From the NCBI GenBank assembly GCA_029339195.1, contig JAPTJF010000468.1, forward strand, positions 3,765 to 47,433: a DNA stretch of 43,669 bases, read 5' to 3'. This document shows positions 11,026-22,340 of the stretch, piece after piece. Source of the stretch: Micractinium sp. NFX-FRZ. Its lineage: Eukaryota; Chlorophyta; Trebouxiophyceae; Chlorellales; Chlorellaceae. Numbering within the stretch: position 1 is the first letter of the stretch; every line of letters starts with the position of its first letter. The notes beneath the pieces were generated by a model, which made no database searches, was not told where the DNA came from, and saw only the letters and a program-made list of their open reading frames with translations. The position numbers were made by a program, and so were the translations under genes.

Positions 11026-14000
11026 ATGCCGCCCAAGAAGGCAAGTGCCCCGCCACCCGCCCGCCCGCACGGCCGCCCGCTCCTCGCCGCTGACCAGCGC
11101 GGTCCGGCCACCTGTGTGCGCCTGTGGATGTGACCTCTTTCACGTGCCCACTTCGCCGCTGCAGGATGTCTCTGTGTTCCTGTTGGATGTCGGTCCCCGC
11201 ATGCACCCGCACCTGGAGCACGCGGCGCGAGCGGCAGGCGACTATCTGATGGCCAAGGTGGGGATGCTGTGTGCAGGTTTCAGGGGCGGAGGGCGGCTGA
11301 ATGATGGCCAGGGTGGGTAGGGCCTCCCTCCAATGATGAGGATGGCGTTGTGCGCTGCGTGTGCTCAGGATCGCTGTGCGTGTATGTGGGGTTTGAGGCG
11401 TGGCACGCAGCTGCAGTGAACCAGCAGGAGGCGGGGGCATGTTGTGTCAGTGGGCCAAAAGGAGGCTGAACAGACGCCTCCCCTCCCTCCTTTCCTCCCT
11501 CCAACGCCTCTTACGCTGTGTGTGCCCCTTCCTCTCCCACATAACAGATGCTGTACAAGTCTGCCCGTGAGGCATCCCTGGCGCTGCTTGGGTCCACCCA
11601 CTCCCTCCACCCAACACCTCTCCCTGCGCCGTTAACTCGTCCTCCTTCCTTCCCTTCCACTCCCCCCATTACAGATGCTGTACAAGCCCGCCCACGAGGT
11701 GGCCCTGGTGCTGTTTGGCTCCAGCCAGACGCGCAACCACGCGGCCGAGGAGGCGGCGGCCATGGGCGAGGGCGGGCAGTACTCGGGCATCGAGGAGGCG
11801 CACGGGTGGGTGCCTCATTCTCTGTTCCACCACAGTCATGGGGGACGGTGCACGCTGCTGTCCAGTTGAGCGGGCGGGTGGGCTACATTGCGCGGGGCAA
11901 GGCTTTGGCAAGGCAGCGTGGCTGTTGGGCACAGCCCGCAAGTCCGAGGCATCGTGCTGGCTCCCGCCCACGCCCCTGCCCTGCCCCTGTGGTGCCCCAC
12001 CCCTGACCCCCGCGTGCCTGCCCTCCCGCCCGCCTGCAGGCTGGCCCCACCGGATGCTGCGTACCTTCAAACCCTGCACACATGTGAGTGCTGGGCACCC
12101 AGGCGGTGGGCAGCTCCCGGGCAGGGCACTCTCTGGCTGAGGGCTGCCGCTGCCTGCGCCTCCCTGCCCCCTGCCACACTCCCTGAGCTCTGCTTCCTGT
12201 CCCCATGAAGTGCCCCCACTGGCAAAGGGGAAGCCGGGTCTTGCTGAGGAGCTCACACTGGCTGCCCCGGCCTGCCACCCCCTGTCCCCGCCCCCCGACC
12301 CCACTCCGCACCTTCCTCCCCAGCCCATGCTGCTCGTTCCGTTGCCCCCCATCATGCAGTGGCCCCCGGGGAGGGCAAGTCGGATTTCGTGGAGGCCCTG
12401 ACCGTGGCTGCGGGCCTGCTGGCACGGGACGAGCGGTACACCGCCGACAAGCGCATCGTGCTGCTGACCAACTTCTGCAGCCGGGTGAGGGAGCTGGTTC
12501 CCCAACATGTGTGGGTGGGTAGTGGGGGTTGGACAGGCTTCTGCTCTAACACAGCAGCAGCCAGGAAAGGCCATCTCCTGGGCGTCTGGTGGATGCGGGG
12601 CGCGCGTAACAGCCGTTGCAATCCACCCTGTTTACCCTTTGTGTCTTGTGTCTGCCCCTCCCCTCCCCAGGTGGCCGACGACATTGACGAGGAGTTTGTT
12701 GGTGACTTGGCGGCGCGCATGCAGGCGCGCGCCATACGGCTGGACGTGGTGGACCTGGAGGCAGAGAGTAAGCCGGTTCCACTTGGCTGGTTCTGGGCAA
12801 CATTGGGTCTGGGCAAGGAGTGTGTGTTGCTTCCGTGCCCTTTTGGGCCAACAGTTGGTGGACCTGGGGGCAGAGGGTGAGCTGTGGGTGGGGTTTGGTT
12901 GTTCTCGGGTCACGATGGGGCTGGGTGGCGGTGGGTGGGCTTAAAATGTGTGTCGGGGGCGAGGCGATCTGGCAGGCATATGGTGGGAAGTCGAGCTGTG
13001 AAACATTGCGGGCATGTGTGCACAGCATTGGCATGCGGCCTTGCAGCAGAGTGGAGGGAGCGGACGTCATGCGGGGGCCAGGCGGGGGTCCCTGTCCCCA
13101 CCTGCCCACCCTCACCCCCGCTGATCGCACCGCTGCTGTACCGTCCTCACCCCCCTGTGTGGCGGTACCGCAGGCGACGAGCCGTACCGCCAGGACAAGA
13201 AGTACAACCTGAACCAGCTGGCACTCATCAACCAGGAGGTGGGGCAGGGCAAGTTCGTTGTTAATCGTGTTGAGCAGCGCGCATGTCTGTCAACGGGGGC
13301 TGAGGCGCTTGTGGGGCCTCGCCGTGCTGGCTGTTTCTGGCCGTATGTTGGGCCTCTTCGCTACCATGGCTGCTGAAACACTTCGATGACACGTGCCCCG
13401 CAGGTATCCCACAGCGAGCGCGTGTTCCGGGCGGCCGAGGAGCTGGCGGGGGCGTTCCCGGCGCACGAGTACGAGGCGCGGGCCATCTCCACCCTCGCCC
13501 TCTCCATCGGCTCGCAGACCCACATACAGGTTTGCGGTGCTGCACGGGTGGCTGGCTGGAGGCTTGTGCAGGTCTGGGCACAGCGGAGCGAAAGGGCACG
13601 CTGCGCCTCGCCGGGCGCCGACCTGGCGCTGACGTGGCAGTGCCTCACCTGCCTCTCCTTGCTGCACCTGTGAATAGCCTCTCTTTTGCTTCCGCCCCTC
13701 CTGCAGCGTGTGCCCCATAAAATGCTGGCTGAACTGCCCTCCCCAATGGTGGGCTGGGCCAGATCCCTCTGTTTGGCTGGCTACTCAGTGTGCTTTCTTC
13801 CACCGCTCCTGCAGTGCAAGTGGGTGGGCAAGACGATGCTGGAGAAGTTCCCCTCGCCCGGCAGGGAGGCGGGCGGGGAGGGAGAGGACGCGGGTGAGAG
13901 CGCGCCATGGGCTGGCATGGCACACTGCCCCTTGCCCTGCCTGCGCCCGCCTTGCCGCTCTGCCCACATCCTGTGCAATGCACATGCCGTTGTGTGCGGG

Positions 14001-17000
14001 TGAGTGCGCTGCCCTGCACCTGCCCCCTGCCCCTGCCGCATCCCCATCCTGCCCGTGCCTGCCCCTGCCCCTGCCCCACAGTGGACGCACAGCAGGCGGG
14101 GCTGCTGCGCACCCGGGAGTGGCACTATGTGGACAGCGGGGAGTTTGGGGAGGAGGATGTGCTCGAGGACGAAGTGAAGCCGGCCTACCTGGTGAGGGCC
14201 GAGGGGGCAGGGCTTTGATGTGTAGTGCCTAGGAGAGGGTGAGAGGAGTGTGGATGTGGGTTGCACCCGGGAGCGGCACTGCGTTGACACCGGGAGGAGG
14301 GTGTGCTCGAGGATGAAATCAAGCCGGCTCACTTTGTGAGGCTCTCGGGAGTGTGTGCTCCCCACCTGTTGCCACTCAACGACGAGAGCAGGCCCAGAAA
14401 GTGTACCGCCCAAGCGGCACACCTCGCTGCCTGGAACTGTACCGCCCAGCGGCCTACCCTGGGGGTCTATGTCGCAAGTTCTTTGCAAAAAAAAAAAAAA
14501 CTGTAAGCCCAAACAAGCAAGCAAGCAAGCAAGCACCCTCTGCCACACCTGTCCCCCTGCCCCCCCCCCCCCCTCCCCCCCCTTTTGTGCAGTATGGCGC
14601 CCACCTGGTGCCGTTTGACGAAGAGGACCGGGCGCAGTTTGAGTTCCCGGCGGGGGACAAGGGGGCCAAGGTGGGGGGGGGGGGCGGCGGGGCGAGAGTG
14701 GGGCCAGTGCTGGGGGAGAGCAGAGGGTTGAGTGAAACGACGCCTTTGGGGGTGTGGGGGAGGAGCAGGTGCACATTTCGCAGCACTCCACACTGACAAC
14801 AACACAGTGTTTTCATGATCCGCGCTTACTTCTTCGCCCCGCGTCTGGCTGCAGCTGCTGGGGTGTGTGGGCTCCAACCATGTACTGTTTGCGCACAGCC
14901 CAATCCCGCTGATTTTGAGTGCCGCCCTTCTGCCTCCCCCTCCCCCCCCTTGGCTGCAGCTGCTGGGATTTGTGGACCGAGACCAGATACAGCGGCACCA
15001 GTACATGGCGGTGCGCCCCACACAGTGCTGCCCTGTGCTGCTTCGTGGGCAGCCTTGGGCCCGTCTGGTGCCAGCCTGTGGCAGGCGGACCGCAGGGGCG
15101 GAGAGGCTGTTGGTCCTTGTGTCCAGTCATGCCCTGCAAAGCGAGCCACGCCGGGCCTATATGCGCCCCACCCCACCCCCCGCCCACCACTCACGCCTAC
15201 GCTGTTGCTTCATCCAACAATCTCCTCCCAGCAGAGCACGCAGCTGCTGGTGGCTGATAAGGCCCGGCCGGGCAGCATGGCTGCCATGGCGGCGCTGGTG
15301 GCTGCCATGGCACGGCAGGGGGTGCTGGCGGTGCTGCGGGCGGTCACTCGGAAGGTGGGCAGGCGCATGCATGGGGGGGCGTCCAATGGGGTCCAGTTGC
15401 CATCTTGGGTGGTGACTGCAGGTGGGCACACCTTTCCCACCTTCCGTGGCCCCCCTGGCCCCGAGGTGCCCCCCTGTAGAGCGGCAACGTGTTTGTGGCC
15501 TTGGCCGTGGAGGCCACCAGCGCCGCCACCCTGCGACCTGCTGCTCACGCCATCCCTTCACCTCCCCTCCCTCCCCCATTCCCGCCCTCCCCTCCTCCTC
15601 GCTTTCCAGTCGGCCCACCTGTTTGTGGCATCACCCGTGGAGGCCACGGGCGCAGCGCCCCCCCACCTGCTGCTCAACCAGCTGCCCTTCATGGAGGACT
15701 GTCGGGACTACATGTTCGCCTCCTTTGCCAAAGACAAGTGGTGGGTGCACCATTTGGATCAGCAGAAAGTGCATTCTGTAGCCGGCTGCTGTTGCCACAT
15801 GTCTGCCAGCTGTGACAAAGACCAGCGAGGTTGACCGCTCCAGTGCCAACCTGCTGTGCCGGCACCTGTCCCGCTTGTGCGTTCCCATTCTCTAAAGGGG
15901 GCCCCTGCCCCTTGCTGCCGCCGTCTTCCCGCTGCCCCGCGCCGCTGCAGGGCGCCAGTATACCCTCTCCTGCCCGCTGCCTGCCCTGATGCCCACGGAC
16001 GCCCCGCTTGCTCTCCCCCGCCCCAACTGAGCTGCGCAGGCGGCCCAGCAGAGAGCAGGTGGACGTGGCGGCGGGGCTGATTGCTGCCATGAGCCTGGGA
16101 GACGGTGAGGCACCCCTCCGCTGTCAGCGAGGCGCGCCCAAGGGTTGGCTTGGGGAGGAGCAGAGGGCGGCTGCGGCTTCCGCCATTACATGCACCCTAC
16201 CCCGCCCCGCTTTGCGCCCGCCGCCCTGCCCGCCTCTCCCCAACCCTTCTCCCTCTCTGATTTTTCTTCAAACGCCCTGCCTCCCCACACTGGCAGGCCC
16301 CCTGGAGCAGCTGGCGCCCGAGAGCACCCCCAACCCGCACATCCACCGCCTCTATTACGAGCTGGGGCGCAGGTGGGGGAGGGAGTGGACTGTGCATGTA
16401 AGCATGTGCATATCGGGAGCAGGTGGTGCCTACCCGCTTTCTAGTACGATCTGGGCACAGGAGGCTGCAGGGCCCTTGTGGTCTCCATGCCGCCGCCTGC
16501 TGCCTCCTCAGTGCGCACAGCGTGTGGTGCTCTGGCGGCGGCAGCCCCTGCAGCCATCATTAGCACCAGCGCATCCCACCAGGCAGCGCACCTGCGCCCA
16601 CCTGCCCCACCCACCCTGGCTGCCAGCTGGCCCACTGTGCTGCGCTTTGCCGTGCTGTGTGTTTTGCCGCAGGGTGACCGACCCAGAGTCTGTCTTGCAG
16701 GAGGAGGACGCTCTGGTGAGGTGCTGGATTGTGGACTGCAAATTGCACACATTTTGGGCGCAGCTTTGCTGGCTGGTATGGAGGTGGTTTGAGCACTTGG
16801 TTTGACGTCCGGCCGCCGCACCCGCTGTTCGCCATGCTGCGGGGCGAGAGGGCAGCCTGCTGCATCAAGGGTTCCCCGTGTTACTCTACCCCTCTCCCTG
16901 TAGCTGTGCCGGCACGCCCCACCCACGTCCCCCCCACGCACTCCCCTCGCTTGCACGCCCCCCACCTGCAGTGTCGGCACGTTTTGGAGCCGCGCGTGGG

Positions 17001-19194
17001 GGGCATGCCGGAGGCAGCTGAAGCTCTAGAGGCTGCCAAGGCCGCCTTTCCCATGGGGCAGGTGAGGCGGCATGTCCCCCACCATCCAGCTCATTTTCAG
17101 TGCCTGCAATAGAACAGGCCACAAGCTGGTCAGGGTGCCTGCCTGCCTCCACCCCCGCCTACATCGCCTGCGCACTAGCGTCCGTTTCTTTCTTTGTTTC
17201 TTTCAGGCAGCCACGGAGAAGCGGCGCAAGCAGGTCGTGGTTTGGTCCCCCTCCCCCTTTCCCCTCGATGTCTCCCCCTATTCCCCCCATGTCCACCCCC
17301 CTCCCCCTCACGTTCCACCCCCGCACACCTTCCCCTCCATGTCCGCCCCATGGTTCCGTCCCCCCTCCCCTTTTCCCTCAACCTACGCCTCCCCTCCCCC
17401 ACCCCCTCACCCCACCCCCCGCAGGCAGCCAAGGAGAAGCGGCGCAAGCAGGTGCGGGTGTCGACGGAGCACCCGCTGGAGGACTGCGAGGCGCTGCTGG
17501 CTGATGGTGCGTCCATGTTGAAATGATATGCTTATAGTTGGTGTGGCAGGCGGTGGGGCACGGTAACACAACATAGCTGGAGGACTGCGAGGCGCTGTTG
17601 GCTGATGGTGCGTCCACACCGGTTTCGTTAAGCAGGGCCAGTTTGGCGGGCGGGCGGCGGAGGTAGTAGTGTGCTGAGGAGTGCGAGGCGCTGCTGGCCG
17701 ACGGTGGGCCTACCTTAAGTGTCACGGTTTTGAGCCGGTCTGGGTTGGGTGCGGGTGGGGCGGTGGACGGATCACCCGGAGGGGTAGGAGGCACCGCTGG
17801 CAGACGGTGGGGCTACATTGCAACTTTGCCTTAGTTTGAGCCGGTTTGGGTGGGCGGGCTGTGAGCGTCTTGAGGGGCACCACCAGTGGGGAGGCGTGCT
17901 GGCTAACGTCGGGCCCACTGTACGTCCCTGCCCCCCAACCCCGACCCCGCCCTGCAGACGAGGCGGAGGCTGCCATGGAGGGGCTGGCGCTGGCGATAAA
18001 GAACATTGTGTTTGGCAGCATGGGCGACAGCAAGTTCAGCTGGGTGAGTGAGCTCTTTAATTTTCTTTTTTCCTTTCGTTTCCTTTTTTCCTAACACAGC
18101 TAGCATGTTGGGTGGTTCTTGGCCGCGCAGTTGCTTGGGTGCCAGTTGGTGCGGTTGGCCTGCAAGGATCCCTCATTCCCTTGCCTTCCCACTCGACATG
18201 CCTCGCCTCCAAGCCTCGGAGTCCGTCCCTCCCACGCAGTGCTGTTAATAGTAATGCCCTACCTCCACCGACTCCCCCAACCCTCCCCCTCTCTCTCACA
18301 CACCGCTTGGGCACATTGCACATTGTGTTATGCAGTGCTCCGAGCTAGTGGACCGCCTGCGGGAGGAGTGCGCCACCCACGATCTGGCACCCCTGTTCAA
18401 CACCCTGCTGGAGGACCTGTACAGCAGGTGAGGTGGTGTACTGCATGACACCGTGCATCACATGGGGGCAGTACAGGGGCGGCGGTACAGCTGGCATGGA
18501 GGGGGAGGGACAGTGGGAGGCGTGCCGGCAGGCGCGACCTGGTGCCCCCTGTGAATCCTCTGCTGCAACGCCCTGTACTGCAGATGAGGCGGTGTAGTGT
18601 CGGGCATGGCCAGGCAGTACATTATCAGGAGGTGGAGAAGCGTACTGCAGTGCCGCAGCGGCACGGGCCGACATGTTTTCAGCTCCAACAACCAAGTCGA
18701 GTCGTATGCTTGCCGCGCTGCTTTCAACGGTGCTGTGCAGGTGCAAGGCTGACCCTGTGAAGGCCGGCTTCTGGGAGCAGCTCAACCGGCGGCAGGTGGG
18801 GGAGGGTGAGGGGGGCGGGGAGGGAGTGCTGGCAGGGAGCCCTGCATGGTGTCGACAGCCAAGGTCGCGCTCACGCCCTGCCTTGTGCCATTCTGTGCCT
18901 TTCTTGCATGTTGTGCTCAGCCGGCTTGCCTGTCTCTTGCCTGGTGCACATCCCGCCTGCCCCTTCCCTGTGCTGTGCCCGCCCTGCCTGCAGGTGAAGC
19001 CCATCTCCCAAGAAGAGGGCGCCCCCAGCAGCACCTACGACGCCGCCGCAGCCGAGCAGTGGTTTGCCAGCACCTGCCTGGACCGAACGGCGCGCATACA
19101 GGCCTCGCAGCTGCAGGCCTCGCAGCTGCAGGCCTCGCAGCTGCAGGCCTCGCAGCTGCAGACGCAGCCCTGGTCGCAGTCGCAAGCGCCGTGA
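11026..19194 (+). CDS. KU80: Ku80 / XRCC5, DNA double-strand-break end-binding subunit
   Basis: With Ku70 this forms the ring that binds broken DNA ends for non-homologous end joining and telomere protection. I assembled 23 exons in one frame (684 residues, plant Ku80 size): 11026-11040, 11165-11257, 11675-11805, 12040-12083, 12360-12484, 12671-12767, 13174-13238, 13404-13529, 13815-13893, 14082-14191, 14593-14670, 14960-15010, 15235-15354, 15610-15740, 16040-16104, 16297-16372, 16673-16715, 16972-17061, 17425-17506, 17958-18043, 18336-18427, 18741-18795, 18994-19194. vWA domain about 6-190 (DVSVFLLDVGP, VALVLFGSSQTRN, KRIVLLTNFCSR). Beta-barrel core about 190-470 (QLPFMEDCRDYMFASF, NPHIHRLYYELGRR). 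The C-terminal helical Ku-PK-binding-like domain is about 513-640 (FWEQLNRRQVKPISQEE), without an animal DNA-PKcs tail. Exon 1 (MPPKK) uses a GC donor. Many introns hold exon-edge duplicates. Confidence 0.96.
14082..14345 (+). repeat. Donor-edge duplicate after Ku80 exon 10
   Basis: The exon 10 3' half (14110-14195, encoding TREWHYVDSGEF..EDEVKPAYL and its gtgagg donor) is repeated with decay at about 14265-14345, where the frame ends in DEIKPAHF followed by gtgagg. Confidence 0.75.
17207..17233 (+). other. Candidate 27-base optional exon in Ku80, copy of the exon 19 start
   Basis: It has a ttctttcag acceptor and a following gt (gtcgtg). It encodes AATEKRRKQ, nearly the AAKEKRRKQ that begins genuine exon 19 at 17425. 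Length 27 keeps the Ku80 frame, so inclusion would add nine residues. It is either an alternative micro-exon or a decaying duplicate. Confidence 0.4.
17458..17830 (+). repeat. Donor-edge duplicates after Ku80 exon 19
   Basis: The exon 19 end (LEDCEALLAD plus gtgcg) recurs downstream at about 17572-17612, 17672-17708 and 17785-17815, at roughly 100-base spacing with increasing decay. The first copy keeps the donor almost unchanged. Confidence 0.8.
19099..19158 (+). repeat. 15-base minisatellite coding QASQL x4 at the Ku80 C-terminus
   Basis: Four perfect tandem copies of a 15-base unit encode QASQL repeats close to the Ku80 stop codon. It lies outside the conserved domains and is probably a length-polymorphic tail. 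Confidence 0.85.
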
Positions 19195-19662
19195 GCGGCG
19201 GCTGCCGGGGGCTGGGGGCAGCTGTGGGGAAAGGCGCGCTTGCCCCGTTCCTTGTCCTACTTCGCGTGTATGCGCCTTTGATGTTGCTGTTGCAGCTGAC
19301 AAGGCATCCTACGTGGCAGCCCCACCTGCCCCCACTGGGGGCTCAAGACCGCGCCCCTGCATCGTCAGGCTGCTGGCCATCCGCCGCCAGCACCCTGCCA
19401 GGCTCGCCGTGCACAGCATGCATCGTCTTAAACAGGCTTGCCCTGGTGCCATGCCTTACATCTGAACGTTTGGAGGGCCGTCCTCGGGAAGTCAGAGGGC
19501 TGGTCAGAGGGCTAGACATTGTGAACAGCATTGCAACGCGCGCTGCTGTGTGCTGTGCCTAAGCCCAGCAGGCGACAGCAATCAAGGGGCTCCGTATGCT
19601 ATGCTCGAGCTTTGCAACACCGTGCAGACCAGGAGCGCAAGTTGCCGGCAGGCCGCGGTTTG
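19195..19662. other. Ku80 3' UTR and upstream region of the next gene
   Basis: No supported coding exon is seen. I did not find a TGTAA signal for Ku80 here, so its 3' end is undefined. Confidence 0.35.
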
Positions 19663-22340
19663 ATGGCGCCCACTTCATCCTCCGGCAGCGGCGCGCGGGC
19701 AGAGGCTGCAGCGGGCACTGCTCAAGCAGCGGCATCTGTCTGCCAGTCTAGGGCAGGTTGCCGACGTCGTTGCCGGGCACCAGGGCGGCACCCGGCGCCG
19801 CTGCCGCTGCCGCTGCCACTGCCCCAGCGGCTAGGGCCACCACACGCAGGGCAGGGGCTAACCCACGCGGGACGATCCCCAGGGGCAGCGCGGCGGCGCC
19901 CAAGGTGTGCGCATGCGCGGTGTGCATGCGCAGTGTGTGCAGCGCACGTAGGAAAATATCACTTGCACCCTGCCCCACAGCGTGGCTTGCTCAAGCGGGT
20001 GCTGCACCGCCTGGAAGCCTGCCCGCCTGTCTTGCTCAACCCTTCTTGCAAGTTGCAAGCCCTGCCCCTAAATTTTACTCTTTTTCTCTCCGCAGGCCAC
20101 GCTGCATGAGGCACTGTTGCAGGCAACCAGCCGCACTGGCTGCCTGGCTGCCATCTACACAGCCCTGGAGGCAGGGGGGACCCAAACGGCATGGACGGCG
20201 CGGGCAGGACGCCCCTGCATGCAGCAGCAATGCTGGCAGACGGCGCCATTGCAAGCGCAGCCATCACGGCACTGTTCAGCGAGGGGGCAGATGTCAGCAA
20301 GAAAACTAGGTTTGGGGGGACCCCTCTGCAATACGCAGCACTGTATGGCAAGCCCGGAGCGGTGGCGGCGGTTGTGCGCGCGCTGGTGGCGGCGGGTGCT
20401 GCAGTCGACGGAGGAAATGTGCGCGGCCCTCTGCACTTTGCAGCCCAGAACACGGATGCAGCTGCAGCCGAAGAGGCGATTGCGGCGCTGCTGACGGCAG
20501 GCGCAGACCCGCAGGCCACTGCAAACATGGGAAGCACACCCTTGCACTGGTGGGTGGGTTGAGGGTTGGTAGGGGGCTGCTAGTAGAGCCGCCAGTTTGG
20601 TAGCGGAGGGGATGGAGTGCATGGGCTGCAAGCACAGAATGCAGGAAGTTGTAGCCAGCCTTCGTCATGCACTGACGATGGGGGGTCATGCACTGACGAT
20701 GGGGGGTCATGCACTGACGATTGAGCAATGCTGGACATTGCTCAATGCTCCTGCAGGGCGGCGAGGAACGAGAATGGGGCAGCAGCTGCTGCTGCAGTGG
20801 CAGCCCTGGCAGCGGCAGGCGCCAGCCTGGATGCCAAGGACAGCAGCGGCGCTACTGCCCTCCACACGGCAGCCGCGCGGGGTAAGCCAGATGCCGTGGC
20901 AGCCCTGGCAGCGGCAGGCGCCAGCGTGGATGCCAAGGACAATGACGGCGCTACTGCCCTCCACTGGGCAGCCCGGTGTGGCACGCCAGAGGCGGTGGCA
21001 GCCCTGGCAGCGGCAGGCGCCAGCGTGGGTGCCAAGGACAATGACGGCGCTACTGCCCTCCACTGGGCAGCCCGGTGTGGCACGCCAGAGGCGGTGGCAG
21101 CCCTGGCAGCGGCAGGCGCCAGCGTGGATGCCAAGGACAATGACGGCGCTACTGCCCTCCACTGGGCAGCCCGGTGTGGCACGCCAGAGGCGGTGGCAGC
21201 CCTGGCAGCGGCAGGCGCCAGCGTGGGTGCCAAGGCCAGCAGCGGCGCCACTGCCCTGCACTGGGCAGCCCGGTCTGGCAAGCCAGAGACGGTGGCAGCC
21301 CTGGTGGGCGCAGGCGCTGCCCTCGAAGCGACAGATGTTGAGGGGCTGCACCCACTGCACGTGGCAGCTATGCGCAGCTACGGCAGTCCGGCAGCAGCTA
21401 AGGCAGTGATCCAAGCTCTGGTGGCGGCGGGGGCAGATGTCAACAGCAGAGGGGGGCAGCGGGAGGGCGCGGCACTGCACTTTGCGGCTGTGCGTCAGAG
21501 CGCGGCAATGGCAGAAGCAGCAATTGCGGCGCTGTCCCAGGCAAGCTTGGTTGCCTGCTCGTCAGCCTGCCTACCTGCATGCCTGCTTGGCGGAATGCTT
21601 GCCTGCTGCAATCCAGCCTGCCTGCCTGCCTGCCTGCCTGCCTGCACACCGCGGCTGCTCGTTTCGCACTCCTGCCTGCCCTGCCCAACGCACATGTTTC
21701 CTGCTCCGCCCCCTCCACTTCGCGCATGCTGCAGGCAGGTGCTGATGTTGCGGCCAAAGATGCGGATGGCAAGCAGCCGCTGCAGAGGGCAGCAACCAAC
21801 AAGTGCCCGGAAGCGGCAGCAGCTGCGGCGCGTGCGCTCATCGCTGCAGGCGCCGACCCGGCAGCCCGGAGCGACAGCGGTGCCACCCCGCTGGACTTGG
21901 CGCTGGAACGCACAGATGCGGCAGCGAGCATGCAGCTGCTGCTGCTGCTGGTGCCAGAAGGGGGTGCGGCAGGTGCAGGCGGCGCAGGGGTGGGCGGTGC
22001 AGGGTCGGGCGGCGCAGCAGTGGACACCGCAGCAGCGGGCACCTCAGCGGCAGGCGCAGCAGCAGCAGCGGCTGGCGGCAGCCAGGACGACGTCAGCCGG
22101 CTGTTGAACCGGCTGGGCAGCCAGCTGCGGCAGGAGCGCAAGCGCAAGCGCCCGGCTGGCGACGGCGAGCACCAGACGGAGTGTGTTGCCTGCTTGGATG
22201 CCCCGTGCTCCGTGCTGCTCCTCCCCTGCAAGCACCTCTGCGTGTGCAGCGGCTGCGCAAAGAAGCGCGCTGTCCGGAGCCAGTGCCCCATTTGCCGGAC
22301 AGATGTCGAGCGCGTGATTGACGGGGTGCGCATTCCCTGA
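19663..22340 (+). CDS. Ankyrin-repeat protein with C-terminal RING finger (probable E3 ubiquitin ligase); 5' end unresolved, apparent frameshift
   Basis: Ankyrin repeats would bind a substrate and the RING recruit an E2. Secure exons: 20096-20549, 20757-21540, 21735-22340; the 21541 donor is GC (CAG/gcaagc). About ten ankyrin repeats (GATALHWAAR-type cores) are followed by a Gly/Ala linker, a basic RKRKRP stretch and a C3HC4 RING of IAP/MUL1 type: CVAC, LPCKHLCVCSGC, CPIC. The stop is 22338-22340. In 20096-20549, the start (ATLHEALLQATSR..TALEAGG) and the ankyrin core that follows lie in different frames; a G6 run at 20174-20179 is one base short of continuity. The ATG at 19663 (MAPTSSSGSGA) is a candidate start, and 19757-19904 may be a second exon, but I could not join them cleanly. 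The name and substrate are unknown. Confidence 0.82.
20665..20721 (+). repeat. 21-base tandem repeat x2.7 in an ankyrin-gene intron
   Basis: The unit tcatgcactgacgatgggggg occurs twice in full and once in part just before the acceptor of the next exon. It is non-coding. Confidence 0.85.
20797..21291 (+). repeat. Five 99-base tandem repeats encoding ankyrin repeats
   Basis: The phrase gtggcagccctggcag recurs at 20797, 20896, 20995, 21094 and 21193, exactly 99 bases (33 codons) apart. Units are almost identical at DNA level, including third positions, which points to recent tandem duplication or gene conversion. Confidence 0.95.

Noticed and set aside
15541..15560. Possible additional Ku80 exon from the upstream copy of exon 14
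   Set aside because: The copy lacks a matching donor in phase and the protein is complete without it. It is treated as an exon-edge duplicate.
20797..21291. CRISPR-like regular repeats
   Set aside because: The repeats are coding ankyrin units without distinct spacers, and the gene context is eukaryotic.
20707..21480. Cys/Gly-rich minus-strand frames over the ankyrin array
   Set aside because: They are antisense shadows of the 99-base repeats; the + frame is ankyrin.
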